Of a stretch of 11,025 nt of DNA, positions 1-7,533 are shown piece by piece (position 1 is the first letter of the stretch; each line of letters opens with the position of its first letter). The position numbers were made by a program, and so were the translations under genes. The notes below the pieces were generated by a model. It was not told where the DNA came from. It ran no database searches and saw only the letters and a program-made list of their open reading frames with translations. Origin of the DNA: Spirochaetaceae bacterium (lineage in GTDB: Bacteria > Spirochaetota > Spirochaetia > UBA9216); contig JAQQAK010000139.1 of assembly GCA_028527945.1 (NCBI GenBank), positions 1 to 11,025 on the forward strand, in the 5' to 3' direction.

Positions 1-1390
1 CTCCGTTTTCATCTTCAGGAAATCTTTCTGCTATCCAGAATTTTTTAGATGCTTCATAAACAGCATTTATTCTATTAGAAGTTGTCTCATCTGGACCAAA
101 TACTCTGAAGTTTTCCATATTGTTATTCATAACATCTCGTAGAAAAACTCCAAGTGATCTTGTATTTTCAGCTCTTGTTGTTCCTGGTTTGTCGAACTCT
201 TTTCCATATTTTCTGAAATCAGGCATAATAAGATCTTTGCATAGAAGTCCACCGTTAGCGTGAGGATTAGATCCCATTCGTCTATTTCCTTCAGGCGCAA
301 TCGAGCGGTATCTTTCTTTTAGACGGCCTTTTTCATCAAAAACTTCTTCAGGATGATAGCTTCTAAGCCATTTTTCAAGAATTTCTAAATGCTCAGGATT
401 TTCATGCATTCCAGAAAGAGGAACCTGGTGTGCACGCCAGAAGCCCTCAATCTTAAGTCCGTCAACTTCTTTGGGTGCTGTCCATCCCTTTGGGCTTCTG
501 AGAATAATCATAGGATAATGCGGTAGTTCTGTGTTTTTTCCGCTTCTCGCGTCTGTCTGAATCTTTTTAATATCTTTTATACAGCGTTCGAGAGTTGCTG
601 CCATTGCCTGATGCATAGTTTCAGGATCAGAACCTTCAACAAAGTATGGTTTATAACCATAACCTGTAAAAAGAGCTTTCACGTCATTTTTTTTCATTCT
701 TGCAAGAATGGTAGGGTTATTAATTTTATAACCATTAAGGTGCAGGATCGGAAGAACTGCTCCATCTCTTACCGGATTCAAAAACTTGTTTGAATGCCAC
801 GCTGTCGCAAGCGGGCCTGTTTCTGCCTCTCCATCACCAACTACAACAGCAGCTATTAAGTCAGGATTATCAAAAACTGCTCCATACCCATGTGAAAGAC
901 TGTAGCCAAGCTCTCCTCCTTCATGGATTGAACCTGGAGTCTCAGGTGTACAATGGCTTCCTATTCCACCTGGAAAAGAAAATTGCTTAAAGAATTTAAG
1001 CATGCCATCTGCGTCAGGGCTAATATTTCCATAAAATTCACTGTAAGTTCCTTCAAGAAATAGCGGGCCAAGGACTCCCGGAGCTCCATGTCCAGGGCCT
1101 GATAGATAAATCATATCAAGATCTTTTTTCTTTATTATACGGCTAAGATGTGTCCAGATGAAAGCCTGTCCAGGGCTTGAGCCCCAGTGTCCCAGAAGGC
1201 GTTTTTTTACGTCTTCTTTTTTTAAAGGATTTGCCAGAATAGGGTTGTCCTTCAAATAAATCATACCTGCTCCAATAAAACAGGCCGCTTGCCAGAAGCC
1301 GTTAACATTTTTTAGTTCTTCTGGAGAAAGAGGCGTCCCTGAAACGGTTGATCTTGCCTTATCCGGTACTTGAATTGAAATATCACTCAT
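1..1390 (-). CDS. xfp: Phosphoketolase (xylulose-5-P/fructose-6-P), N-terminal part, truncated by window edge
   Basis: Thiamine-diphosphate enzyme that splits xylulose-5-phosphate (and often fructose-6-phosphate) with phosphate to acetyl-phosphate plus glyceraldehyde-3-P or erythrose-4-P; cytosolic, the key step of the phosphoketolase pathway. I translated 463 codons from ATG 1388-1390; the reading frame runs off the left edge, so roughly the last 40% of a usual ~790-residue protein is missing. Visible family motifs are HWGSSPGQ (68-75), SGPGHGAPG (97-105), the diphosphate/Mg-binding GDGEAETGP (185-193) followed by TAWHSNKF, LNGYKI (218-223) and FGPDETTSNR (431-440). The start is supported by AAGGAG at 1399-1404, eight bases upstream of the ATG. 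It has its own candidate promoter in the gap to the upstream GH2 gene. No frameshift or internal stop is seen. Family assignment is secure; preference for xylulose-5-P versus fructose-6-P cannot be read from the sequence. Confidence 0.95.
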   Translation of the reverse strand, partial: MSDISIQVPDKARSTVSGTPLSPEELKNVNGFWQAACFIGAGMIYLKDNPILANPLKKEDVKKRLLGHWGSSPGQAFIWTHLSRIIKKKDLDMIYLSGPGHGAPGVLGPLFLEGTYSEFYGNISPDADGMLKFFKQFSFPGGIGSHCTPETPGSIHEGGELGYSLSHGYGAVFDNPDLIAAVVVGDGEAETGPLATAWHSNKFLNPVRDGAVLPILHLNGYKINNPTILARMKKNDVKALFTGYGYKPYFVEGSDPETMHQAMAATLERCIKDIKKIQTDARSGKNTELPHYPMIILRSPKGWTAPKEVDGLKIEGFWRAHQVPLSGMHENPEHLEILEKWLRSYHPEEVFDEKGRLKERYRSIAPEGNRRMGSNPHANGGLLCKDLIMPDFRKYGKEFDKPGTTRAENTRSLGVFLRDVMNNNMENFRVFGPDETTSNRINAVYEASKKFWIAERFPEDENG

Positions 1391-1456
1391 ATAAAAATCT
1401 CCTTAATATAAGTATATTTGCTTTTTTAGATCACAAAAAAGGATCTTGCTATCTCT

Positions 1457-1485
1457 ATTAGATAAAAAAATAACCAATACATCAA
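1457..1485 (-). promoter_or_regulatory. Candidate sigma-70-type promoter for xfp
   Basis: On the minus strand, TTGATG (1480-1485, 4 of 6 to the -35 consensus) and TCTAAT (1457-1462, 5 of 6 to the -10 consensus) are separated by exactly 17 bases. Transcription would begin near 1450 and give a leader of about 60 bases with the ribosome site AAGGAG at its end. The match lies wholly in the 123-bp gap between the GH2 stop and the xfp start. In AT-rich DNA such matches arise by chance, so this is a candidate only. Confidence 0.45.
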
Positions 1486-1513
1486 GTGGATTTTGCTAAA
1501 AGTTTTAAAAAGA

Positions 1514-3280
1514 TCAGACTATTTTCTCTATTCTGTTAAATTTATCATAAATTTCATTGTTGAGATTGTAAACAAGTTTTTTTTCTATTTTGAGAACTTT
1601 ACGATCATAGGTAAAAAAGCCATTATTTTCAATTTCAACATCTGTAAGCTGGGTATAAACTGCTGCAGAAAGTCCATTTTTTATAAGAGGAATTAATTGT
1701 TTTCTAATAAGGTTAGAATAAGATTTTTCAAAATCTGCTGGCGAGCTACAGTTTCGGTATCCAAAGTGCTTTTTGTCATTCCAATTATGTTCTTTTACAG
1801 GAAGGTTGTATCCGCCGTACTCAGAAATGAAATAAACTCTTTTATCTTTAGCTGAAGGTTTTCTTAGTTTTGTGAAGTAGGTGTGAACGCTGTTGAATAT
1901 TCCACCACCTTGGTCATACCACCCTGAAGTTCTGTCAACAAGACGTGTGGGATCAAGGTTTTCTGTTAATTCTCCGATTTTGGTAGAATCAAATTGCCCC
2001 CAGCTCTCGTTAAAAGGAACCCACATTATTATTGAAGGGTGCTTTTTTAAATGAGTTATCATTTCTGATAATTCTTTTATAAATGTATTTCTGTTGTCTA
2101 AAGAGTTTCGGCCTGATTTGATATAAAAACTTTGTTTTTTATCATCTGCTTTTATTCCAAAAACCATTGTCAAAATTGTTTTTATGTCTCCAACTGAGTT
2201 TTTTCCGCCTGAAACCATATCCTGAATGACCATTATTCCCATTTTATCAGCATGATAATACCATCTTCGTGGTTCAATTTTTATATGCTTTCGAACAGAA
2301 TTGAACCCAAGCTCCTTGATCTGCTCTAAATCAAAAATAATAGCTTCTTCTGTTGGTGGAGTTAATCCTGAATCAGGCCAATATCCCTGATCAAGCGGCG
2401 CGTGAAGAAAAACCGGTTTTCCATTTAAGTGGATACGCTTTTTTCCAGATGGCGCATTCTGAATAGATATTTCTCTAAAGGCAAAATAACCTGAAACTTC
2501 ATCTGCATCATTGCCGTCAGTTTTTAAGGTTATATTATATAAAAAAGGATTATCAGGAGACCATAGTTTGTGATCTTGTATAGTGAGAGCCTTTGAAGTA
2601 TCAGAATTAAATGAAAAAGTTTCTTCCAAGTTACCTTTAAGAGAAACTCTTGCTGTAATTTTAGCTTGCGATTTAGTTTTTACAGTTACTTCAATTTTGC
2701 CGGTCTCAATTTCTGCGCTAACAGAATAATCTATTATATGGTTTTCGTATGGAACAGGTTCAAGCCAAACTGTCTGCCATATTCCGCTAGTTGCAGTGTA
2801 ATATTTTGTTGCAGGATTTAAGACTTGTTTTCCTTTCTGAATATTTTCAGAGTCAGTAGGATCTGTAACTTCAAGCAATATTACATTTTCTGAATCTGTA
2901 ATAAATTCAGTAATATCGAAAGAGAAGGGAATATAGCCTCCCTCATGGCTTCCTGCTTTATATCCATTTATGTAGCATACGCATTTATAATCTACTGCTT
3001 CAAAATTTAAAATGGTTCGTTTATTTTTCCAGTTATCAGGATGCATAAACGTTTTTCTGTACCATAGAGTTTCTGTCGGTTTTAGTCCTCTTTTAACTTC
3101 AGATAGAGGTGTTTCGATAGAAAATGGTACAAGTATTTTTTCATTAAAATTATCAGGTTTTCTTTCTTCTGTTGGTTGTACGGTAAAGTCCCAGTAACCG
3201 TTAAGACATATCCATTCTTTTCTTTCTAATTGTGGTCTTGGGTATTGGTTAAGCGGTATTGAGTTGTTATTTTTATCCAA
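1514..3280 (-). CDS. Glycoside hydrolase family 2 protein (beta-galactosidase/beta-glucuronidase-like)
   Basis: Predicted intracellular retaining beta-glycosidase of 588 residues with no signal peptide. It opens with the GH2 signature YPRPQLER then WICLNGYWDF (13-32). The sugar-binding jelly-roll domain covers about 20-175 (LWYRKTF at 72-78, GGYIPFSFDIT, SGIWQTVWLEP), an immunoglobulin-like domain about 180-275, and a TIM barrel follows from about 285. The acid/base lies in WVPFNESWGQ (Glu425) and the nucleophile in ISEYGG (Glu487). The C-terminal part has VYTQLTDVE and FFTYDRK, typical of this subfamily. The start is TTG (3278-3280): an in-frame TAA sits two codons upstream, so no ATG is available, and AAAAGG at 3288-3293 acts as a weak ribosome site. 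The family normally starts within a few residues of this point. Substrate is unknown: known relatives act on beta-galactosides, glucuronides or mannosides. It lies between secA and xfp on the same strand. Confidence 0.9.
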   Translation of the reverse strand: MDKNNNSIPLNQYPRPQLERKEWICLNGYWDFTVQPTEERKPDNFNEKILVPFSIETPLSEVKRGLKPTETLWYRKTFMHPDNWKNKRTILNFEAVDYKCVCYINGYKAGSHEGGYIPFSFDITEFITDSENVILLEVTDPTDSENIQKGKQVLNPATKYYTATSGIWQTVWLEPVPYENHIIDYSVSAEIETGKIEVTVKTKSQAKITARVSLKGNLEETFSFNSDTSKALTIQDHKLWSPDNPFLYNITLKTDGNDADEVSGYFAFREISIQNAPSGKKRIHLNGKPVFLHAPLDQGYWPDSGLTPPTEEAIIFDLEQIKELGFNSVRKHIKIEPRRWYYHADKMGIMVIQDMVSGGKNSVGDIKTILTMVFGIKADDKKQSFYIKSGRNSLDNRNTFIKELSEMITHLKKHPSIIMWVPFNESWGQFDSTKIGELTENLDPTRLVDRTSGWYDQGGGIFNSVHTYFTKLRKPSAKDKRVYFISEYGGYNLPVKEHNWNDKKHFGYRNCSSPADFEKSYSNLIRKQLIPLIKNGLSAAVYTQLTDVEIENNGFFTYDRKVLKIEKKLVYNLNNEIYDKFNRIEKIV

Positions 3281-3312
3281 TTTTTAAACCTTTTAAATTT
3301 TAATAATTTTTA

Positions 3313-3340
3313 TGGAGCGTAAAAATTAATTTAAGCTCCA
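3313..3340 (-). terminator. Hairpin in the secA-GH2 gap, possible terminator without a U-tract
   Basis: TGGAGC (3313-3318) pairs with GCTCCA (3335-3340). After one G/A mismatch the stem continues as TAAA (3320-3323) with TTTA (3330-3333), leaving a six-base AATTAA loop. On the minus strand it is followed by TAAAAATTATT, not by a clean T run, so it is not a textbook intrinsic terminator. It may instead mark a Rho-dependent end or an RNA-processing or stability element for the secA transcript. Confidence 0.35.
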
Positions 3341-3384
3341 CAGACAGTGGAACACTGTTGTTTCGCTTAAGCTCCACAACAGTG
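3331..3384. repeat. Imperfect direct repeat copying the secA 3' end
   Basis: Two copies lie 36 bp apart: 3331-3349 and 3367-3384. Both start with the identical 12-mer TTAAGCTCCACA; both then contain ACAGTG, the outer copy with one extra G before it. The inner copy is the coding end of secA (last codons and TAA stop); the outer copy lies beyond the stop and is out of frame. This pattern fits a local duplication followed by a 1-bp change. Confidence 0.7.
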
Positions 3385-3386
3385 TT
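3344..3386. repeat. Alternative hairpins across the secA stop codon
   Basis: AACACTGTTG (3351-3360) is a perfect 10-bp inverted repeat of CAACAGTGTT (3377-3386), extended by one T-A pair (3361/3376), with a 14-base loop that contains the secA stop codon. The same central segment can instead pair on its other side: ACAGTG (3344-3349) with CACTGT (3353-3358) around a three-base GAA loop. The two hairpins share 3353-3358 and so exclude each other. Neither is followed by a T-tract on either strand. Confidence 0.6.
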
Positions 3387-6099
3387 TGTATTTTTTACCA
3401 CTACCGCAAGGGCAAGGATCATTTCTTCCAACCTTGGGGGTAGTTCTTCTAACTTGTACATTATTGTTTCCAGATGCTTCTGGCCTTTCATTCTTTGGTG
3501 CGGATCCACCTCCGGAAAAAGCTCCAATTGCGGAATGCTGTTCAACAGTTCTACCAGAAGGAGTACGTCTTCTTGGTTGTTCATTCTTGGATATTCTCAC
3601 CTTAATTGCTTTTTTGGCAATATTGGTTTTGATGTCCAGAATGAGTTTATCAAATATATCAAAACCTTCAAGCTTGTATTCCAACAAAGGATTTTTCTGA
3701 GCATATGAACGAAGATAAACTGCTTCACGTAGAGCTTCAAGATCTTCAAGATGTTCCTGCCATTTTGAATCAATTCTTCTTAAATATTCATATTTAATAA
3801 ACTGATTAAAATTCTCTTTTCCGACAAGTTCTTCTTTTGAGTTAATATCGTCTTTTATTTTTTCTATAACGTAATTTTTTTTATCAGCAAGACTTAGCTC
3901 TGAGAAAGTCTCTATAGATTCTGGTTCAATAAAGAAGTCAAGCTTTAAGCTTTCGATAAGAGATGACAATGCGGCGTGACTGTCTTTTGAGCCGTTCTCA
4001 TTGTAATCGTCTATCATATCATCAACAAGTTCATTTGCTGTGTCTATAATTCTTGAACCAAGTTCTGTGCTTTTTGCAATTTCATCACGTTGTGAATATA
4101 TGAATTTTCTCTGTTCGTTTAAGACGTCATCATATTCAAGAAGGTGCTTTCTAATATCAAAGTTACGCTCTTCTACCTTGGTTTGTGCTCTTTCAATAGC
4201 TCTATTAATCAGCGGATGATAGAGAGGTTCGCCTTCATTCATTCCAGCTCGTCCCATAACGGATCTAAGACTATCTCTGGCAAAGAGCCTCATCAGATCA
4301 TCATCAAGACTTAGAAAAAATCTTGAGACACCAGGGTCTCCCTGTCGTCCCGCACGACCTCTAAGCTGATTATCTATACGTCTTGATTCATGTCTTTCTG
4401 TACCAAGAATGTATAACCCGCCAAGTTCTTTTACATGTTCATAATCTTTTCGCCATTTTTTGTATTCATCTTTATAAGCTTTCAGATACTCTTCTTCTGT
4501 AGCGTCTGTTCCGACTTTTTTACGAGCCCTGAAATCAGGACTTCCGCCTAATTTGATATCAGTACCACGTCCTGCCATATTTGTTGCTATTGTAACAGAA
4601 CCTTCCGCTCCGGCCTCTGCAATTATCATGGCTTCTCTTGAATGGTTTTTAGCATTCAAAACTTCGTGTCGTACTCCGCGTTTTTTCAGCAGTTTTGATA
4701 TTGTTTCAGATTTTTCAATAGAAACAGTACCAACAAGAATCGGCTGGCCTTTTTTATTTACTTTGGCAATTTCATCGCAAATAGCATTATTTTTAAGTTC
4801 TTCGTTGTAATAGATGATGTCATCATCATCTATACGCATTACTGGCCTGTTTGTAGGAATAACAACAACATCAAGTCCGTAAATGCTTGTAAACTCTTTT
4901 GCTTCAGTATCTGCTGTTCCGGTCATACCGGATATTTTTTCATACATTCTGAAGTAGTTTTGCAAGGTTATTGTCGCAAGTGTTCTATTTCTTTTAGCAA
5001 CCTTTATATTTTCTTTTGCTTCTATTGCCTGATGAAGACCATCAGAATAACGTCTTCCGTGAAGTATTCGTCCTGTAAACTCATCAACTATCTGTACTTG
5101 TTTGTCTTCAACAACATAGTCTACATCTTTTGTGTATAGTTTATGCGCTCTTACAGCCTGAGTAAAATAGTGAATAAACTCAAAGTTTTCATCGCTGTAA
5201 AGTGAATCTTTTATAACTCCTGATTTCATCAGTATTTCTTCTATGGAATTCATACCGTCTTCAGTGAAAGTAACTTTCTTTGATTTTTCATCAAGTTTGA
5301 AATCACCCTCGATATCTTCTTCCGGATAATCGCCTGTTTCTGGATCTTTTTTACATTCTGTAAGCTGATCAACCAGAGCGTTTACCTGATTAAATCTGGA
5401 TGTATCATCATCAGCAGGTCCTGATATAATAAGAGGGGTTCTTGCCTCGTCAATAAGAATGGAGTCAATTTCATCAACAATACAATAATTATGAGGTCTC
5501 TGAACTCTGTCTGCTGAAGACCATTTCATGTTATCTCTAAGATAATCAAAGCCGAACTCGTTATTGGTTCCGTAGGTAATATCGCATGCGTAGGCTTCCT
5601 GTCTTGCTTTTGGATCCATATCTGAAAGAATTGAACCTACGCTGAGGCCTAAAAGAGTAAATACAGGTTTCATCCATTCAGCGTCACGTTCGGCAAGGTA
5701 ATCATTTACAGTAACAACGTGAACACCTTTTCCTGTAAGCGCGTTTAAATAAGCCGCAGAAACACTGGAAAGGGTCTTTCCTTCACCAGTTTTCATTTCC
5801 ATTATTCTTCCTTTATGAAGAACAATTCCACCAAGGAGCTGAACATCATAATGACGTTCTCCAAGTGTTCGTCTTGAAGCCTCTCTTACAAGAGCGTAAG
5901 CTTCTGGCAGTAAATCATCCAGGGTTTCACCGTTTTTAAGCCTTTCTTTCAGCTTTTCTGTTTGGGAGGGCATGTCTTCATTTGAAATAGACATCGCCCA
6001 GTTTTCTTTTTCATTAACTTTATGAAGTATCGGTAAAAGCTCTTTTAAATCTCTTTCGTGTTTAGAACCTACTACCGCTTTTAAAATATCTTTAAACAT
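3367..6099 (-). CDS. secA: Preprotein translocase ATPase SecA
   Basis: Motor ATPase of the Sec pathway that drives unfolded preproteins through SecYEG at the inner membrane. The product is 910 residues, full family length. Visible elements: Walker A MKTGEGKT (102-109), VTVNDYLAERDAEWM (129-143), TYGTNNEFGFDYLRDN (175-190), Walker B IVDEIDSILIDEARTPL (207-223), the preprotein cross-linking region (about 226-370), ISGMTGTA (389-396), NMAGRGTDIKLGG (507-519), the arginine-finger region QLRGRAGRQGDPG (578-590), the scaffold/wing part with LLEYDDVLNEQR (653-664), and a zinc-binding tail CPCGSGKKYKHCC (Cys896, 898, 907, 908), the form that binds SecB or ribosomes. The ATG at 6097-6099 is preferred over the TTG one codon upstream because GGGAG (6107-6111) is seven bases from ATG and only four from TTG. 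No other sec gene is nearby. Confidence 0.98.
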   Translation of the reverse strand: MFKDILKAVVGSKHERDLKELLPILHKVNEKENWAMSISNEDMPSQTEKLKERLKNGETLDDLLPEAYALVREASRRTLGERHYDVQLLGGIVLHKGRIMEMKTGEGKTLSSVSAAYLNALTGKGVHVVTVNDYLAERDAEWMKPVFTLLGLSVGSILSDMDPKARQEAYACDITYGTNNEFGFDYLRDNMKWSSADRVQRPHNYCIVDEIDSILIDEARTPLIISGPADDDTSRFNQVNALVDQLTECKKDPETGDYPEEDIEGDFKLDEKSKKVTFTEDGMNSIEEILMKSGVIKDSLYSDENFEFIHYFTQAVRAHKLYTKDVDYVVEDKQVQIVDEFTGRILHGRRYSDGLHQAIEAKENIKVAKRNRTLATITLQNYFRMYEKISGMTGTADTEAKEFTSIYGLDVVVIPTNRPVMRIDDDDIIYYNEELKNNAICDEIAKVNKKGQPILVGTVSIEKSETISKLLKKRGVRHEVLNAKNHSREAMIIAEAGAEGSVTIATNMAGRGTDIKLGGSPDFRARKKVGTDATEEEYLKAYKDEYKKWRKDYEHVKELGGLYILGTERHESRRIDNQLRGRAGRQGDPGVSRFFLSLDDDLMRLFARDSLRSVMGRAGMNEGEPLYHPLINRAIERAQTKVEERNFDIRKHLLEYDDVLNEQRKFIYSQRDEIAKSTELGSRIIDTANELVDDMIDDYNENGSKDSHAALSSLIESLKLDFFIEPESIETFSELSLADKKNYVIEKIKDDINSKEELVGKENFNQFIKYEYLRRIDSKWQEHLEDLEALREAVYLRSYAQKNPLLEYKLEGFDIFDKLILDIKTNIAKKAIKVRISKNEQPRRRTPSGRTVEQHSAIGAFSGGGSAPKNERPEASGNNNVQVRRTTPKVGRNDPCPCGSGKKYKHCCGA

Positions 6100-6102
6100 C
6101 AA

Positions 6103-6297
6103 TTATCTCCCAATTTATAATAATATAATATATTATCAAATAAATGTGTATAATTAATATTGCTCTTGATAGTTTAGTAGTCTAAAGAGGTTTTTCGATA
6201 TCTTTTATGGCCATCTGAATCCTTCTTTGAAATTAAAAAATTCAGGCTTTTCTAACAGGTATTTGACTAACTTTCTTCCTGATAGTAGTATCAATTT
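6103..6297. promoter_or_regulatory. Divergent intergenic region between secA and the lipoprotein gene
   Basis: This 195-bp gap must hold the promoters of secA (leftward) and the lipoprotein operon (rightward). The half nearest secA, about 6113-6160, is almost pure A/T and contains TATAAT at 6149-6154 on the plus strand, but no good -35 partner at the right distance. I could not choose a convincing secA promoter among several AT-rich matches. The secA ribosome site GGGAG is at 6107-6111. No small gene or structured RNA was recognised. Confidence 0.5.
6263..6291 (+). promoter_or_regulatory. Candidate promoter placing transcription start at the lipoprotein ATG
   Basis: TTGACT (6263-6268, 5 of 6 to the -35 consensus) and TAGTAT (6286-6291, 4 of 6 to the -10 consensus) are 17 bases apart. 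The expected start point, six to eight bases past the -10 box, falls at about 6297-6299, the ATG itself (6298). This agrees with the absence of a Shine-Dalgarno sequence before that ATG and suggests a leaderless transcript. An upstream promoter with a longer leader, for example using TATAAT at 6149-6154, is the alternative. Confidence 0.4.
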
Positions 6298-7533
6298 ATG
6301 AAAATAATTCGTAAGCCTATTCTTTTTTTTATTGTAACTGCATTTTCGATCTTGTTTTTTTCATGTGATGAAGAAGAGACTCATTTAAAGCGTGAAATCC
6401 TTTTTAGTATGCCCATTGGAAAGATGGAAGATCAGCTTTTTGTTCAGCAGTATAAGGGGATTGATACATCAGAAAAAAACAGAATTTTTATGAAAGATGG
6501 ATTTATTTTTATTTCTAATGGTGAATCCTCAAAGGTTATGGAATTTAATTCATTCGGAGATCTTGTCACTTTGTTTTACAATAAAGACAGAAACCCCGCG
6601 CCTGTTTTGTTGAATAATGAAAAAAATGAAAATGGTGATATTACAAGAGCCGCGTATAGTTATCCATTAAATGAGCCTGGCGAAATTGTTAGGACAAAAA
6701 ATGGAGATCTTCTTGTTGAAGATATAATTACAGAGCAGAGGCGTGAATTTGATTCGGAAATTAATGCTGAACTTGACAGAATTATATTACGTTTTGATCA
6801 AGATGGTAATCTTATATCATTTTTGGGGCAGGAAGGCCTTGGCGGTACTCCTTTTTCATATATTCAGGGTTTGTATTGTAATGATGACGATGAAATAATT
6901 GTTGTAACAAAAAATTCTGTGGGGTGGAGGATTTTCTGGTACACCTATAAAAGTGATCCTCTTTATAAGATTGATTTTAGAAATGATCTTCTTCCGATGG
7001 ATGAAGACTCTGAAGAGTTATCAATTGAAAATATAATACCAGATGTTTCCAAGCGAAAGATTTATCTTAAGATAGATTATTATACCGATGATGGGGACGG
7101 TGCAATAAAGTTCACAAAATCAATCATATATGCTTACAATATTGACACTATGGACTATGACCTAAAAATAGAATTGCCGCGAAATGTTGTAAAATCTGAT
7201 CAGCCTGTAATCTTTGATAAGGATGAACATCAATATTTATATGAGTTTGCCGGTGTCGCAAGGGGGCCTTCTTTCTTTCTTCTTAGCCCATACGAGAGTT
7301 ATTCTTACAGATTAACAGTTTTGTCTGAAGACGGCGCAGTTAATGGAAATGTTTTAATTGATTTTTCTGATCAGGATATCTTTTTTAAAGATTACTATGT
7401 TAGTCCTGAAGGAATCTTTTCAGCTCTTGTTTGTAAAGAATATGAAGCTGATGTAGTCTGGTGGCGTAGTGACCGATTGGTCGAGGAGTCTCGGAATGAG
7501 GGTTTCAAGCTCTTTAAAAATGCAGGAGATTGA
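6298..7533 (+). CDS. Predicted lipoprotein with NHL/beta-propeller-like repeats, function unknown
   Basis: A 411-residue exported protein. The N-terminus has basic residues (KIIRK), a hydrophobic stretch at 7-22 and a relaxed lipobox FFSC, giving lipidated Cys23 followed by the acidic DEEE linker; this matches spirochaetal lipoproteins. The mature part has strand-turn-strand units such as VMEFNSFGDLV (80-90) and ILRFDQDGNLISFLGQEG (163-180) followed by IQGLYCNDDDEIIVV (189-203), which resemble NHL or six-bladed beta-propeller repeats; I count them only loosely. Aromatic VVWWRSDRL (386-394) lies near the end. The start is fixed by the signal peptide: an in-frame TAG lies at 6286-6288 and no alternative start lies between. 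No Shine-Dalgarno sequence is visible. The 3' end overlaps the next gene by 38 bp, suggesting coupled translation. I do not recognise a characterised family; a spirochaete-specific conserved lipoprotein is likely. Confidence 0.85.
   Translation: MKIIRKPILFFIVTAFSILFFSCDEEETHLKREILFSMPIGKMEDQLFVQQYKGIDTSEKNRIFMKDGFIFISNGESSKVMEFNSFGDLVTLFYNKDRNPAPVLLNNEKNENGDITRAAYSYPLNEPGEIVRTKNGDLLVEDIITEQRREFDSEINAELDRIILRFDQDGNLISFLGQEGLGGTPFSYIQGLYCNDDDEIIVVTKNSVGWRIFWYTYKSDPLYKIDFRNDLLPMDEDSEELSIENIIPDVSKRKIYLKIDYYTDDGDGAIKFTKSIIYAYNIDTMDYDLKIELPRNVVKSDQPVIFDKDEHQYLYEFAGVARGPSFFLLSPYESYSYRLTVLSEDGAVNGNVLIDFSDQDIFFKDYYVSPEGIFSALVCKEYEADVVWWRSDRLVEESRNEGFKLFKNAGD
7483..7488 (+). promoter_or_regulatory. Ribosome binding site that decides the nnr start
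   Basis: GAGGAG lies seven bases upstream of ATG 7496-7498, inside the end of the lipoprotein gene. It favours this ATG over the in-frame GTG at 7469, which has no comparable site and would add nine residues not expected for the family. Confidence 0.75.

Noticed and set aside
515..540. Possible frameshift in xfp
   Set aside because: Translation is continuous from 1390 to the window edge through conserved motifs on both sides.
611..990. Two short plus-strand open frames inside the phosphoketolase gene
   Set aside because: They are antisense to a conserved coding region, with composition expected of its complement and no ribosome site worth noting.
1428..1446. AGATC/GATCT hairpin with an A-rich loop between xfp and the GH2 gene, as a terminator
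   Set aside because: Only five pairs, and the run beside it reads as A's in the minus direction; it also lies inside the likely xfp leader, where termination is not expected.
3300..3584. Open frame of 94 codons overlapping the secA 3' end in another frame
   Set aside because: It lies almost wholly antisense to or in shifted frame with confirmed secA coding sequence and has no family motif; the other overlapping short frames across the window were rejected for the same reason.
6100..6102. TTG as the secA start, one codon before the ATG
   Set aside because: The GGGAG site would be only four bases away; the ATG at 6097-6099 has normal spacing of seven bases and matches the MFKDIL start common in the family.
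7469..7471. GTG as the nnr start
   Set aside because: It lacks a good ribosome site, whereas ATG 7496 has GAGGAG at seven bases and gives the N-terminus expected for the family.
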